Source: Alphaproteobacteria bacterium
Lineage (GTDB): Bacteria; Pseudomonadota; Alphaproteobacteria; RF32; CAG-239
Assembly (NCBI GenBank): GCA_028706255.1
Contig: JAQWBS010000003.1
Span: forward strand, 62,001 to 126,000
Direction of reading: 5' to 3'
Length of the DNA: 64,000 nt
Below, one piece after another: positions 49,476 through 59,575 of the stretch. Within the stretch, counting starts at the first letter, position 1; every line of letters begins with the position of its first letter. Below the pieces are notes generated by a model, which searched no databases, was not told the DNA's origin, and saw only the letters and a list, made by a program, of their open reading frames with translations. The position numbers and the translations under genes are program-made.

Positions 49476-50018
49476 ATGAAAAGAATTATTATTTCAACAA
49501 CGCAGAAACAGGCTAATGAAAAACCTCAACTCATTTCTTCTATTTCACATCGCAGAAATTGTTTAGCATATTTGCCAAGCATGGGGTTTGAGCAGAATAA
49601 AGGTGAGGCTTTTACGAAAGAATATGATGATAATGCTATTCTTTTTCGGGAAGCTGAAGATGTATATACTGGAATTGTTAGTTATTATTATGTTTTTGCC
49701 GTTGACTCCTTTGATGAAATTGAGCCTTTTGTGGAGTCTGAACTTGAAAGAATGGCGGAAAGCAACGAATATGATGCTGACAAAGTTTATTTGGAGAATT
49801 TGAAAAATATTCAAAAAAGCCTTCAGCAAAAGGAATGTTATCTGCCTTCCATGGAATGTTCGGAGAAATTAAAAGAGGTTGTAATGAGCGGGTTTTCTGA
49901 TGGCTTTTATGAGTCGAGCGCTGATTGCTATTCTTATCTTCAAAATATGTTATTACATGTTTTGGAAAGAAAAGTTGAAGTTGCTTCAATGAAATTTAAT
50001 TTCATAGAGAATAATTAA
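49476..50018 (+). CDS. Unknown soluble protein between xerC and priA
   Basis: A 180-residue protein that I do not recognise. No signal peptide or membrane helix. It is acidic in the middle (VDSFDEIEPFVESELERMAESNEYDADKVYLENL) and has several Cys (KECYLPSMECSE, ADCYSYL). The ATG follows a long T/A-only leader with no ribosome site and with TATTAATT 19 bases upstream, as in the unknown genes at 7163, 8126 and 27205. It has its own terminator and interrupts a gene order that is usually xerC-priA. Likely an inserted accessory gene. Confidence 0.6.
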   Translation: MKRIIISTTQKQANEKPQLISSISHRRNCLAYLPSMGFEQNKGEAFTKEYDDNAILFREAEDVYTGIVSYYYVFAVDSFDEIEPFVESELERMAESNEYDADKVYLENLKNIQKSLQQKECYLPSMECSEKLKEVVMSGFSDGFYESSADCYSYLQNMLLHVLERKVEVASMKFNFIENN

Positions 50019-50025
50019 GAGACGA

Positions 50026-50062
50026 AAGACTGTTTGCGCGTGAAGTGCAACGGTCTTTTTTT
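50026..50062 (+). terminator. Terminator of the unknown gene
   Basis: AAAGACTGTTTGC pairs imperfectly with GCAACGGTCTTT around GCGTGAAGT and is followed by a run of T. Confidence 0.7.
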
Positions 50063-50141
50063 GTGCGGAACTCAAAAGTTGTTTGTGTTTTGATTTCTGC
50101 TTTGATATGATTTCAAAAGTTATTGCTTTTGGAGTTTTGTT

Positions 50142-52319
50142 TTGCCTAAAATTGTCGGAATTTTATTGCCTTTGCCGTTTAATGACGTCTTTGACTATTT
50201 TGTTGAAGATGAGGTTGAGCTTGGGCAAATTGTTAGGGTGAAATTTGGGCGAGAAGAACATGTCGGTGTGGTTTGGAAAAATGGCAAAACGTGCAAGTTG
50301 GATGAAAGCAAAATTAAGCCGATTTTAGAAGTTTTAGATTATCCGCCTTTGTCAGCAGAATTGATGAAGTTTATTTCATGGGTGGCAGAATATAATTTGG
50401 CATTTTTAGGGTTGACCATGAAAATGGCGTTGAGTGTGAAAGCTGCTTTTGAAGATAAGAAAACCACAATGCTTTATGCTTTGTCTGGTAAAACTTTGGC
50501 GGAGGCTAAAGTTAGAAATTCCGATGCTCGTCATAAGGTTTTGCATTTCTTAAAGCTTGGTTCGGCAACGAAGGCGGACATTGCGAAGTGTTGTCTAGTT
50601 ACTCCAAGTGTGGTGGATGGTTTGATTAAAGGTGGCGTTTTAACGCCTGTCGTTGTTGAGAAAGTGAAAGATTTTGCTGAGCCTCAGGCAGATTTCAAAA
50701 AAGTTGAACTTACATCAGAACAAAAAACAGCTGCAGAAAACTTAGTTCAAAAAGTTGGGGCTGGATTTTCAACGACGTTGCTTCATGGGGTGACAGGGAG
50801 CGGGAAGACAGAAGTTTATTTTGAAGCTGTCGGCAAGGCGATTGAACAAGAATCTCAAGTTTTGATTATGGTTCCTGAAATTGCCTTAACAACACAATGG
50901 CTTTCTCGTTTTGAAAAAAGATTTGGCGTGAAGCCTTGCTCTTGGCATTCAAACTTGACACAAACAGAGCGTGTTGAAAATTGGCGCGCAATTGTTGAGG
51001 GGCGTGCAAAAGTGATTATTGGGGCTCGCTCAGCGTTATTTTTGCCTTATCAAGCCTTGGGTTTAATCGTAGTTGATGAAAGTCATGACCATTCTTTTAA
51101 GCAAGAAGATGTGGTGAGTTATCAAGGGCGAGATATGGCAGTTGTTCGAGCAAAATTTGAGAATTTGCCAATTATTTTATCAACTGCAACGCCAGATTTG
51201 GAAACAATTTGCAATGTTGAAAGTGGGAAATATGACTTACTCACCTTGAAATCAAGATTTGCGAATGCTCAATTGCCAGAAGTTAAAATTATTGATTTGA
51301 AAAAAGATAAACCCAAAAAAGGAAGTTGGGGTGTTTCTTGGCTTGCTCCAAGCTTGGTTCAGGCAATTGAAGAAAATTTGCAAAGAAATGAACAGTCAAT
51401 GCTTTTTCTTAACCGTCGAGGTTATGCTCCTCTGACAATTTGTCGTGATTGCGGGCATCGGATTCAGTGCCCGAATTGCACTGCGTGGCTGACGGAACAT
51501 CGTAAAAACAAAACGCTTGTTTGTCATCATTGCGGTTTTTCAGTGCCAATTCCTAAGGCTTGCCCTGAATGTGGGTCAGAAGAGGGGTTGACTGCTTGTG
51601 GTCCAGGGGTTGAGCGTGTTGCTGAAGAAGTAAAAGCTCGTTTTCCGAAGGCAAGAATTGCGGTCATTTCAAGTGATATTACGCCAAGTTTGAAAGAAGT
51701 TTCAGAAATTATTGAACAAATGGAAAAGGGCGAAGTGGATATTATCATCGGCACGCAAATTTTAGCAAAAGGACACCATTTTCCAAGCTTGACCTTGGTG
51801 GGAATCGTTGATGCTGATTTAGGGTTGATGGGAAGCGATTTGAGAGCTTCGGAACAAACGTTTCAGCTTTTGTCGCAAGTTTCGGGACGTGCGGGAAGGG
51901 GCGACAAAAAAGGCACGGTTTATGTGCAGACCCTTAACCCTGAAAATGAAATTCTAAAAGCTTTGGTGGATAATGATTTTGAGCGTTTTCTCACCATTGA
52001 AAAGAAAATGCGTAAAATTTTGAAAATGCCGCCATTTGGCAAATTGGCAGCGGTTGTGGTTTCTGGGCTTAATCGTGATTTGACCGAAAAAGTGGCGATA
52101 TATTTGGGAAATGTTGCCCCGAATGATGATTTTGTTTCAACCCTTGGTCCAGCACCTGCGCCCATTTATATGCTTCGTGGAAAGTTTCGTTATCGCTTGT
52201 TGTTAAAGACTGCTAAACAGATTAAGATTCAAGAAGTGGTTCGTAAGTGGTTGAAAAAAATTGAAATTCCAAAAAATGTTCGTGTGAATGTGGATATTGA
52301 TCCTTATAGTTTTATGTGA
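50142..52319 (+). CDS. priA: Primosomal protein N' (replication restart helicase PriA)
   Basis: Restarts stalled replication forks. The 725-residue superfamily 2 helicase has an N-terminal 3'-end-binding domain, Walker A LLHGVTGSGKTEVYF near residue 215, the DEAH-type box IVVDESHDHSFKQ (DESH), STATPDLETI, the eight-Cys zinc region (CRDCGHRIQCPNCTAWL, CHHCGF, CPECGSE), and GTQILAKGHHFPSLTLVGIVDAD and SQVSGRAGRGDKKG. It starts with TTG at 50142, with TTGGAG seven bases upstream. Precedes the atp operon after a 127-base gap that holds no clear gene. Confidence 0.95.
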   Translation: MPKIVGILLPLPFNDVFDYFVEDEVELGQIVRVKFGREEHVGVVWKNGKTCKLDESKIKPILEVLDYPPLSAELMKFISWVAEYNLAFLGLTMKMALSVKAAFEDKKTTMLYALSGKTLAEAKVRNSDARHKVLHFLKLGSATKADIAKCCLVTPSVVDGLIKGGVLTPVVVEKVKDFAEPQADFKKVELTSEQKTAAENLVQKVGAGFSTTLLHGVTGSGKTEVYFEAVGKAIEQESQVLIMVPEIALTTQWLSRFEKRFGVKPCSWHSNLTQTERVENWRAIVEGRAKVIIGARSALFLPYQALGLIVVDESHDHSFKQEDVVSYQGRDMAVVRAKFENLPIILSTATPDLETICNVESGKYDLLTLKSRFANAQLPEVKIIDLKKDKPKKGSWGVSWLAPSLVQAIEENLQRNEQSMLFLNRRGYAPLTICRDCGHRIQCPNCTAWLTEHRKNKTLVCHHCGFSVPIPKACPECGSEEGLTACGPGVERVAEEVKARFPKARIAVISSDITPSLKEVSEIIEQMEKGEVDIIIGTQILAKGHHFPSLTLVGIVDADLGLMGSDLRASEQTFQLLSQVSGRAGRGDKKGTVYVQTLNPENEILKALVDNDFERFLTIEKKMRKILKMPPFGKLAAVVVSGLNRDLTEKVAIYLGNVAPNDDFVSTLGPAPAPIYMLRGKFRYRLLLKTAKQIKIQEVVRKWLKKIEIPKNVRVNVDIDPYSFM

Positions 52320-52446
52320 GGGTTGGGAGTGGAATTTTTATAAATGAAGAATTATATTAATTTGAGGTGGAAATTAAGTTTATTTTAAGGGATTGAGGAT
52401 TAAATTTGCTACTAGATTTAAGCATAAAATTATTTAGGGATAAGCA

Positions 52447-52995
52447 TTGAAAAAAATATCGAAAACAAAATTATCTGCTGTTTATGCGAAAGCGCTTTAT
52501 GAAAGTGCGGCAGAAAAAGGAGAGGCTTTAAAAATTTATGAAGAAATGAATAGTCTTCGTGAAGCTCTGACGGCTGACGATATTAAATTGCTTTCTTCAC
52601 CCATTGTTAAAACTGAAATCAAAAAAGAAATCATCAAAGAACTTTCAAAAAAACTAAAGCTTTGCAATGTTATTTGCAATGCGTTAGATGTTATTGCGGA
52701 AAATGGTCGCTTGGGTGATTTGAAATATATCTTTGAGGCTTTTAATTCAAAATATTATGAAGAAAACAATATTGTGCCAATTGTTGTGAAAACAGTTAAG
52801 GCTTTAAGTTCGTCTCAGGATAAAAAATTGAAAAAAAAATTGCAAGAACTTCTGGAAAAAGAAGTTTTGATTAAATATGAAATTAGACCTGAAATTTTAG
52901 GTGGATTGGTCATTAGTTATGGCTCATATCAAATTGATGATTCCATTGAAGGAAAATTAGGTCGTTTAGAATCTGTTATGAAAGGCGGGAAGTGA
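52447..52995 (+). CDS. atpH: ATP synthase F1 delta subunit
   Basis: Part of the stator stalk linking F1 to Fo. The 182-residue protein has the usual opening ([25 protein letters not shown]), a helical N-domain, and the conserved end ([35 protein letters not shown]). It starts with TTG at 52447, six bases after TTAGGGA. It opens the atpHAGDC operon, the typical alphaproteobacterial F1 cluster with the Fo genes elsewhere. Its stop overlaps the atpA start (TGATG). Confidence 0.92.
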   Translation: MKKISKTKLSAVYAKALYESAAEKGEALKIYEEMNSLREALTADDIKLLSSPIVKTEIKKEIIKELSKKLKLCNVICNALDVIAENGRLGDLKYIFEAFNSKYYEENNIVPIVVKTVKALSSSQDKKLKKKLQELLEKEVLIKYEIRPEILGGLVISYGSYQIDDSIEGKLGRLESVMKGGK

Positions 52996-54551
52996 TGTCT
53001 ATAAATACAAGTGAAATTTCATCAATCATTAAAGACAAAATCGTCAAGTCCGACATTAATTCTGATGTCTCCGAAGTGGGATATGTGCTTTCCGTTGGTG
53101 ACGGAATTGCCCGTATTTATGGTTTGGATAGTGTACAGTCAAATGAAATGGTCGAGTTTTCTAATGGCGTTAGAGGAATGGCTCTGAACTTGGAAGAAGA
53201 CAATGTCGGCGTGGTTTTGTTTGGTTCTGATGAAGGAATTAAAGAAGGTGATTTGGTTAAACGCACCAAAGAAATCGTGAGTGTTCCAGTTGGCAAAGGT
53301 TTGTTGGGTCGTGTGGTTGATGCTTTGGGAAATCCAATTGACGGCAAGGGTGAAATTAAAGCCGATGAAATTCGTTCGGCAGATGTGAAAGCCCCTGGAA
53401 TTATCACACGTCGTAGCGTGCACGAACCAATGCAAACGGGTTTGAAAATTGTTGACTCGCTTGTGCCAATTGGTCGTGGTCAGCGTGAACTGATTATTGG
53501 TGACCGCCAAACAGGTAAAACAGCCATCATTGTTGACACAATTATCAATCAAAAATCAATTAATGATAAAGCGAAAAACGATAAAGAAAAACTTTTTTGT
53601 GTTTATGTCGCAATTGGGCAAAAACGCTCAACGGTGGCACAAGTGGTTAAAACGTTGCAAGAAAAAGGTGCTTTAGATTATACAATTATCGTGGCAGCAA
53701 CTGCTTCTGAAGCAGCACCATTGCAATATATTGCGCCATATTCTGGTTGTGCTATGGGTGAGTTTTTCAGAGACAATGGTATGCATGCGGTTATCTTTTA
53801 TGATGACCTTTCTAAACAAGCAACGGCTTATCGTCAGATGTCTTTGTTGCTCCGCAGACCTCCTGGTCGTGAAGCTTATCCTGGTGATGTGTTCTACTTA
53901 CACTCTCGTTTGTTGGAACGTGCAGCAAAACTTAATGAAGAATTAGGTTCTGGCTCTCTCACGGCTTTGCCTGTGATTGAAACCCAAGCGGGCGACGTTT
54001 CGGCTTATATTCCAACGAATGTGATTTCCATTACAGATGGTCAAATCTTCTTAGAAAATACGTTGTTCTATCAAGGGGTTCGTCCTGCGGTGAACGTTGG
54101 TATCTCCGTTTCTCGTGTGGGTTCAGCGGCTCAGATTAAAGCAATGAAACAAGTTGCAGGAACAATTAAATTGGAATTGGCACAATATCGTGAAATGGCA
54201 GCCTTTTCTCAGTTTGCTTCAGACCTTGACCCTGCAACGAAAAAACTTTTGGCTCGTGGGGAAAGACTGACGGAATTGTTGAAACAACCTGTTTATCACC
54301 CAATGCCAGTTGAAAAACAAGTGCTCACAATTTTTGCTGGTGTGAAAGGCTTTCTTGATAAAATTAAGCTAAATGAAGTTAGAGCTTTTGAAGAAAAGGC
54401 TTTGCTTGAATTTGAAGCACATCATGGTGAAATTTTGGAAGAAATTCGTGAGAAAAAACAAATTTCTGAAGCATTAGAAATTAAAGTTAAAGCTGTTTAT
54501 GAAAAAATTGTAAAAAGCTTTACGGGTGAAGATGAAGAACAAGTTGCGTAA
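52995..54551 (+). CDS. atpA: ATP synthase F1 alpha subunit
   Basis: Non-catalytic nucleotide-binding subunit. The 518-residue protein has [21 protein letters not shown] near residue 35, Walker [16 protein letters not shown] near 170, and the signature [52 protein letters not shown] and [17 protein letters not shown]. Starts at the ATG of the TGATG overlap with atpH; an in-frame GTG three bases upstream is an alternative. Abundant, highly conserved operon gene. Confidence 0.97.
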   Translation: MSINTSEISSIIKDKIVKSDINSDVSEVGYVLSVGDGIARIYGLDSVQSNEMVEFSNGVRGMALNLEEDNVGVVLFGSDEGIKEGDLVKRTKEIVSVPVGKGLLGRVVDALGNPIDGKGEIKADEIRSADVKAPGIITRRSVHEPMQTGLKIVDSLVPIGRGQRELIIGDRQTGKTAIIVDTIINQKSINDKAKNDKEKLFCVYVAIGQKRSTVAQVVKTLQEKGALDYTIIVAATASEAAPLQYIAPYSGCAMGEFFRDNGMHAVIFYDDLSKQATAYRQMSLLLRRPPGREAYPGDVFYLHSRLLERAAKLNEELGSGSLTALPVIETQAGDVSAYIPTNVISITDGQIFLENTLFYQGVRPAVNVGISVSRVGSAAQIKAMKQVAGTIKLELAQYREMAAFSQFASDLDPATKKLLARGERLTELLKQPVYHPMPVEKQVLTIFAGVKGFLDKIKLNEVRAFEEKALLEFEAHHGEILEEIREKKQISEALEIKVKAVYEKIVKSFTGEDEEQVA

Positions 54552-54563
54552 GGGTTAGACTTT

Positions 54564-55484
54564 ATGGGTGGATTAAAAGAATTAAGAACACGAATTAGCA
54601 GTGTTAAGTCGACACAAAAAATCACTTCAGCAATGAAGATGGTTGCGGCTTCTCGTTTGCGTCGTTCGCAAATTCTATTGACCAAGAGTTCAGCATATTA
54701 TGAAAGCTTGTTGATTTTGGTGAACCGAATTCAAAAGCAGATTTTGGAGATTGAACAACAAACAGAGAAAGTTTTCAAACGCCCTGAAATGTTGGTTGGA
54801 ACAGGAAAAGAAGAGACATATCTCTTGATTTGTGTTTCGGCTGACAGAGGGCTTTGTGGCGGATACAACTCTTCTGTTGCCAAAGAAACGATTAGACGCA
54901 TTAAAGAACTTAAGGCTCAAAAGAAAGAAATTTCGGTCATTTGTATTGGTCGTAAAGCAAGAGATGTTTTAAGACGTAAATATAGCGATTTAATTATCGG
55001 GGTGATGGAAGATGTGTCCAAAAAAGGGGCAAGCTATGAGGAAACAATTGGTTTAGCTTTGCACTCACAAATTTTGATGAAAGAAAATCATATTGATGTG
55101 TGTGAGGTGATTTATAGCCGTTTTCAATCTGCCATTACTAGAGAAGTTTTAAGCGAACAAGTTTATCCTTATCAACCAGAAGCAGTTTTGGAAAAAGATG
55201 AAGAATTTGTGAGTAGTCGCATTGAAAATGCTTTTTATGATTATGAACCAGATTTGGAAAGTTTGTTTGAAGAAACGGTGAAACTTGCCTTAAGAGCTAA
55301 GTTTTTCCAAGTTTTTGCTCATTCTCAAGCTTCTGAACATGGAGCAAGAATGACATCAATGGATAGTGCAACAAGAAACGCACAAGATATGCTGACAAAA
55401 CTGACGCTGAGATATAATGGCATCAGACAAACCGCAATTACAACAGAATTAACTGAAATTATTTCAGGTGCTGAAGCAATATAA
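54564..55484 (+). CDS. atpG: ATP synthase F1 gamma subunit
   Basis: Central rotor shaft. The 306-residue protein starts MGGLKELRTRISSVKSTQKITSAMKMVAASRLRRSQ, the standard gamma N-terminal helix, has SADRGLCGGYNSSVAKET in the middle, and ends SEHGARMTSMDSATRNAQDMLTKLTLRYNGIRQTAITTELTEIISGAEAI, the C-terminal coiled-coil helix. Slightly longer than the E. coli subunit (287) through a short insertion around residues 65-75. Sits 12 bases from atpA. Confidence 0.96.
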   Translation: MGGLKELRTRISSVKSTQKITSAMKMVAASRLRRSQILLTKSSAYYESLLILVNRIQKQILEIEQQTEKVFKRPEMLVGTGKEETYLLICVSADRGLCGGYNSSVAKETIRRIKELKAQKKEISVICIGRKARDVLRRKYSDLIIGVMEDVSKKGASYEETIGLALHSQILMKENHIDVCEVIYSRFQSAITREVLSEQVYPYQPEAVLEKDEEFVSSRIENAFYDYEPDLESLFEETVKLALRAKFFQVFAHSQASEHGARMTSMDSATRNAQDMLTKLTLRYNGIRQTAITTELTEIISGAEAI

Positions 55485-56951
<1,467 letters not shown>

Positions 56952-56962
56952 GGCTTTTAGAG

Positions 56963-57337
56963 ATGGCAAATAATGTAAGAGTTAAAATTATGCTCCCCGA
57001 AATGGTGTTTCGTGATGTGAATGTGGACAAAGTTCAAGTGCCTTTGAAAGACAAGAACTATACCCTTCTTTCTGAAAGAGCACCAACGGTTTTCGCATTG
57101 CATATTGGTTTAATTCAGCTCTTAGATGAAAAAAATGATGTCATCGAAAAGTTTTTCATTAAATCTGGCGTTGTTGATTTTGCCAAAGGCTATTGCCGTA
57201 TTTTACTTGACCACATCACGGAATATGATGCAATAACAATCGCTCAAGCCAAGGCAGCAAGAGAAGAAGCCGTTAAAGATGATGAAAAAGCTTATTATGA
57301 ATTTGTTGAAACAACCTTGATGATGGATAAGAAATAA
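56963..57337 (+). CDS. atpC: ATP synthase F1 epsilon subunit
   Basis: A 124-residue central stalk subunit. The N-terminal beta sandwich is recognisable (VKIMLPEMVFRDVNVDKVQVPLKDKNYTLLSERAPTVFALHIGLIQLL) and a short helical tail (AITIAQAKAAREEAVKDDEKAYYEFVETTLMM) follows. It diverges more than the other subunits, as epsilon usually does. Last atp gene; it overlaps the nitroreductase start by one base (TAATG). Confidence 0.88.
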   Translation: MANNVRVKIMLPEMVFRDVNVDKVQVPLKDKNYTLLSERAPTVFALHIGLIQLLDEKNDVIEKFFIKSGVVDFAKGYCRILLDHITEYDAITIAQAKAAREEAVKDDEKAYYEFVETTLMMDKK

Positions 57338-57855
57338 TGGATTTTAAAGAAGGGTTACTCACCCGTCGTTCAATTCGTAAGTTTGAAAAAAGCACTGTTT
57401 CTCAAGCAGAAATTGAAGATATTTTGAAAATTGCGATGTATGCACCTTCAGCAAAAAATTTGCAACCTTGGGAATTTGTGGTGATTAGTGAGCCAAAAGC
57501 TTTGGCTGAAATTAAGGCTTTTCATCCTTACACAAGTTTTATTGAAGAAGCAGGACAAGCAATTTTGGTTTGTGGTGATGTTGCTGTACAACATAAAGAG
57601 GGCAACTGGGTGACAGACGCATCGGCTGCCACGCAAAATATTTTATATGCGTGTCATGAAAAAGGGTTGGGTGCTGTTTGGTGTGGCATTTTTCCTGATG
57701 CAGATTTTATGACTTGGTTTGAGAAAAAATTTGAGTTGCCAGAACATATTAAACCATTGTCATTGGTAATTTTTGGGAAGATTGAAACAGGTTTTGAAGC
57801 CAGACAACCTTCCACCAGATTTAAGCCCGAAAAAATCCACTGGCAAAAGTGGTAA
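57337..57855 (+). CDS. Nitroreductase family protein
   Basis: A 172-residue FMN enzyme. LLTRRSIRKFEKSTVSQAEIEDILKIAMYAPSAKNLQPWEFVVI is the FMN-binding N-terminal region (RRSIRKF and SAKNLQPW), DASAATQNILYACHEKGLGAVWCGIFP is the middle, and SLVIFGKIETGFEARQPSTRFKPEKIHWQKW ends it with the common RFKPEKIHxxKW. It reduces a small substrate with NAD(P)H, identity unknown. It is the last gene after atpC in a TAATG overlap, so its expression follows the ATP synthase. Confidence 0.88.
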   Translation: MDFKEGLLTRRSIRKFEKSTVSQAEIEDILKIAMYAPSAKNLQPWEFVVISEPKALAEIKAFHPYTSFIEEAGQAILVCGDVAVQHKEGNWVTDASAATQNILYACHEKGLGAVWCGIFPDADFMTWFEKKFELPEHIKPLSLVIFGKIETGFEARQPSTRFKPEKIHWQKW

Positions 57856-57869
57856 AAGAAATGCCTTGC

Positions 57870-57907
57870 TAAGCCCTTATATCTATGATATAAGGGCTTT
57901 AATTTTT
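57870..57907 (+). terminator. Terminator of the atp operon
   Basis: AAGCCCTTATATC and GATATAAGGGCTT form a 13-bp stem with a TAT loop, followed by TTAATTTTT. Confidence 0.85.
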
Positions 57908-57994
57908 AACGAACACAGGAGCAATGCCAATGAAAATATAAGCGAACAATGAATTTTTTTATTTTGTTTGTTACATATTTTATGAGGTATTGTC

Positions 57995-59575
57995 ATGTTT
58001 AAAAATTATCTTTCCGTAAGTAATTTATCATATTCGATTTTAGGTTTTCAGACCCTTTTTGAAAAGGTTTGTTTTGAGGTGTCAAATTCGCAAAAAGTAG
58101 CGATTGTTGGCGAAAACGGCGTGGGCAAAACAACGCTCCTAAAACTTCTTTGTGGAGAGCTTTTGCCAAGTAAGGGGGAAATTGTCATCAATGGTAAAAT
58201 TTCTCTTGTGCCACAATCTTTGTTTGAGTTTTCAGGCAATATTGCACAAGTGTTGGGGGTTGCTGAAATCATTGAGTCTCTGCACAAGATTTGTGAAAAT
58301 AAAGCCACTGAAATAGATTTTGAAATTGTGGGTGAAAATTGGGACATTGAAGCAAAAATTAAGTCTGAATTTGAACGATGGAATCTTTCACATCTTCATC
58401 TTGATGACCTGTTTGAAAGGCTTAGTGGTGGTGAAAAAGAAAAGCTATTACTGATTAAGAACTTTATTTCAACGGCTGATGTTTTGCTTTTTGATGAACC
58501 AACAAATAATTTAGATGTTGCTTCTCGTCGTGTCTTTTTAGAAGAATTAAAGGCTTGTTCAAAGCTTGTTTTGATTGTTTCTCATGATAGAAATTTGTTG
58601 AATGAAATGGACGTCATTTTGGAACTTTCAAAAAACAAAGTGCAAAAGTTTTCAGGAAACTTTGAGTTTTATCAGCAAGAGAAAGCACGGCAAGTTGCCA
58701 CGATTGAATCAAAAATTGTGGGATTGAAAGAAACGCAAAAAAATGTGCTTAAAACAAAAATTGAAAATCAAATCAAAGCGGATAAATCAGCAAAATCTGG
58801 AAGAGCAAAGGTTTTTTCAGATAAATATTCTTCACTTCAAGCGGGGGCGATGAAAGGGCTTTCATTGGCTTCGAATGCAAAGAAAAAGAACAAGCTAGAC
58901 GGTAAGATTTTGGAAACAACTGAAGAAATCAAAACGTTACAACTCAGTATTTTGGAAGAAGCGATTAAAATTCCTTTACCAGAAAAACCTTTTATCAAAG
59001 ATAAGTTGATTGAAATTGAAAATCTTTGTTTTTCATATGGCGAACGTGTGCTTTTCAAAAACTTCAATCTTTTTGTGGGCGGCAAAGACAGAATGGTGCT
59101 CAAAGGCAAAAATGGGGCAGGAAAAACGACGTTATTGAAGATTATTTTGGGTGTTTTAAGCCCACAGAGTGGAAGCATTGAACTTTGTGCTTCAGTTGTT
59201 TATCTCAATCAAGAATTAAGCTTGCTTGACCGTGAAAAAACGCTTTTGGAAAACTTGCAAGAAATTAATCCGCAAATGAATCTTAATGAGGCGCATCGCA
59301 TTTTAGCAAATTTCAAATTTAGAAATGAGTTAGCACATAAAAAAGTTTCCGTGTTGAGTGGCGGAGAGCTTTTAAGGGGTTGCTTGGCGGCAATTTTGGG
59401 AACGGATAAACAACCTGAACTCATCATCTTAGACGAGCCGACAAATAACTTAGACCTTCAATCGCTTCAAGTTTTGGAAAGTGCCTTGCAACAATATCAA
59501 GGCGCTTTGCTAGTTGTTTCTCATGATGAAAAATTTCTTGAACAAATCAACATCAACAGAGAGCTTTTGCTTTAG
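57995..59575 (+). CDS. ABC-F family ATPase
   Basis: A 526-residue soluble protein with two ABC domains and no membrane segments. Domain 1 has Walker A GENGVGKTTLL near residue 39, signature LSGGEKEK and LLFDEPTNNLDV; domain 2 has GKNGAGKTTLL, LSGGELLRG and IILDEPTNNLDL. Between them (about 230-320) is a basic coiled-coil linker (KTKIENQIKADKSAKSGRAK). Members such as EttA, Uup and antibiotic-protection proteins bind the ribosome E site. Subtype is not clear. It ends by overlapping the stop of convergent dsbD by four bases (TTAG), with no terminator between. Confidence 0.88.
   Translation: MFKNYLSVSNLSYSILGFQTLFEKVCFEVSNSQKVAIVGENGVGKTTLLKLLCGELLPSKGEIVINGKISLVPQSLFEFSGNIAQVLGVAEIIESLHKICENKATEIDFEIVGENWDIEAKIKSEFERWNLSHLHLDDLFERLSGGEKEKLLLIKNFISTADVLLFDEPTNNLDVASRRVFLEELKACSKLVLIVSHDRNLLNEMDVILELSKNKVQKFSGNFEFYQQEKARQVATIESKIVGLKETQKNVLKTKIENQIKADKSAKSGRAKVFSDKYSSLQAGAMKGLSLASNAKKKNKLDGKILETTEEIKTLQLSILEEAIKIPLPEKPFIKDKLIEIENLCFSYGERVLFKNFNLFVGGKDRMVLKGKNGAGKTTLLKIILGVLSPQSGSIELCASVVYLNQELSLLDREKTLLENLQEINPQMNLNEAHRILANFKFRNELAHKKVSVLSGGELLRGCLAAILGTDKQPELIILDEPTNNLDLQSLQVLESALQQYQGALLVVSHDEKFLEQININRELLL

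Noticed and set aside
52320-52446. Gap between priA and atpH as a site for a small gene or riboswitch
   Set aside because: No open frame with a ribosome site, no strong hairpin; TTGAGG and ATTTAA at 17-base spacing are too poor to call a promoter.
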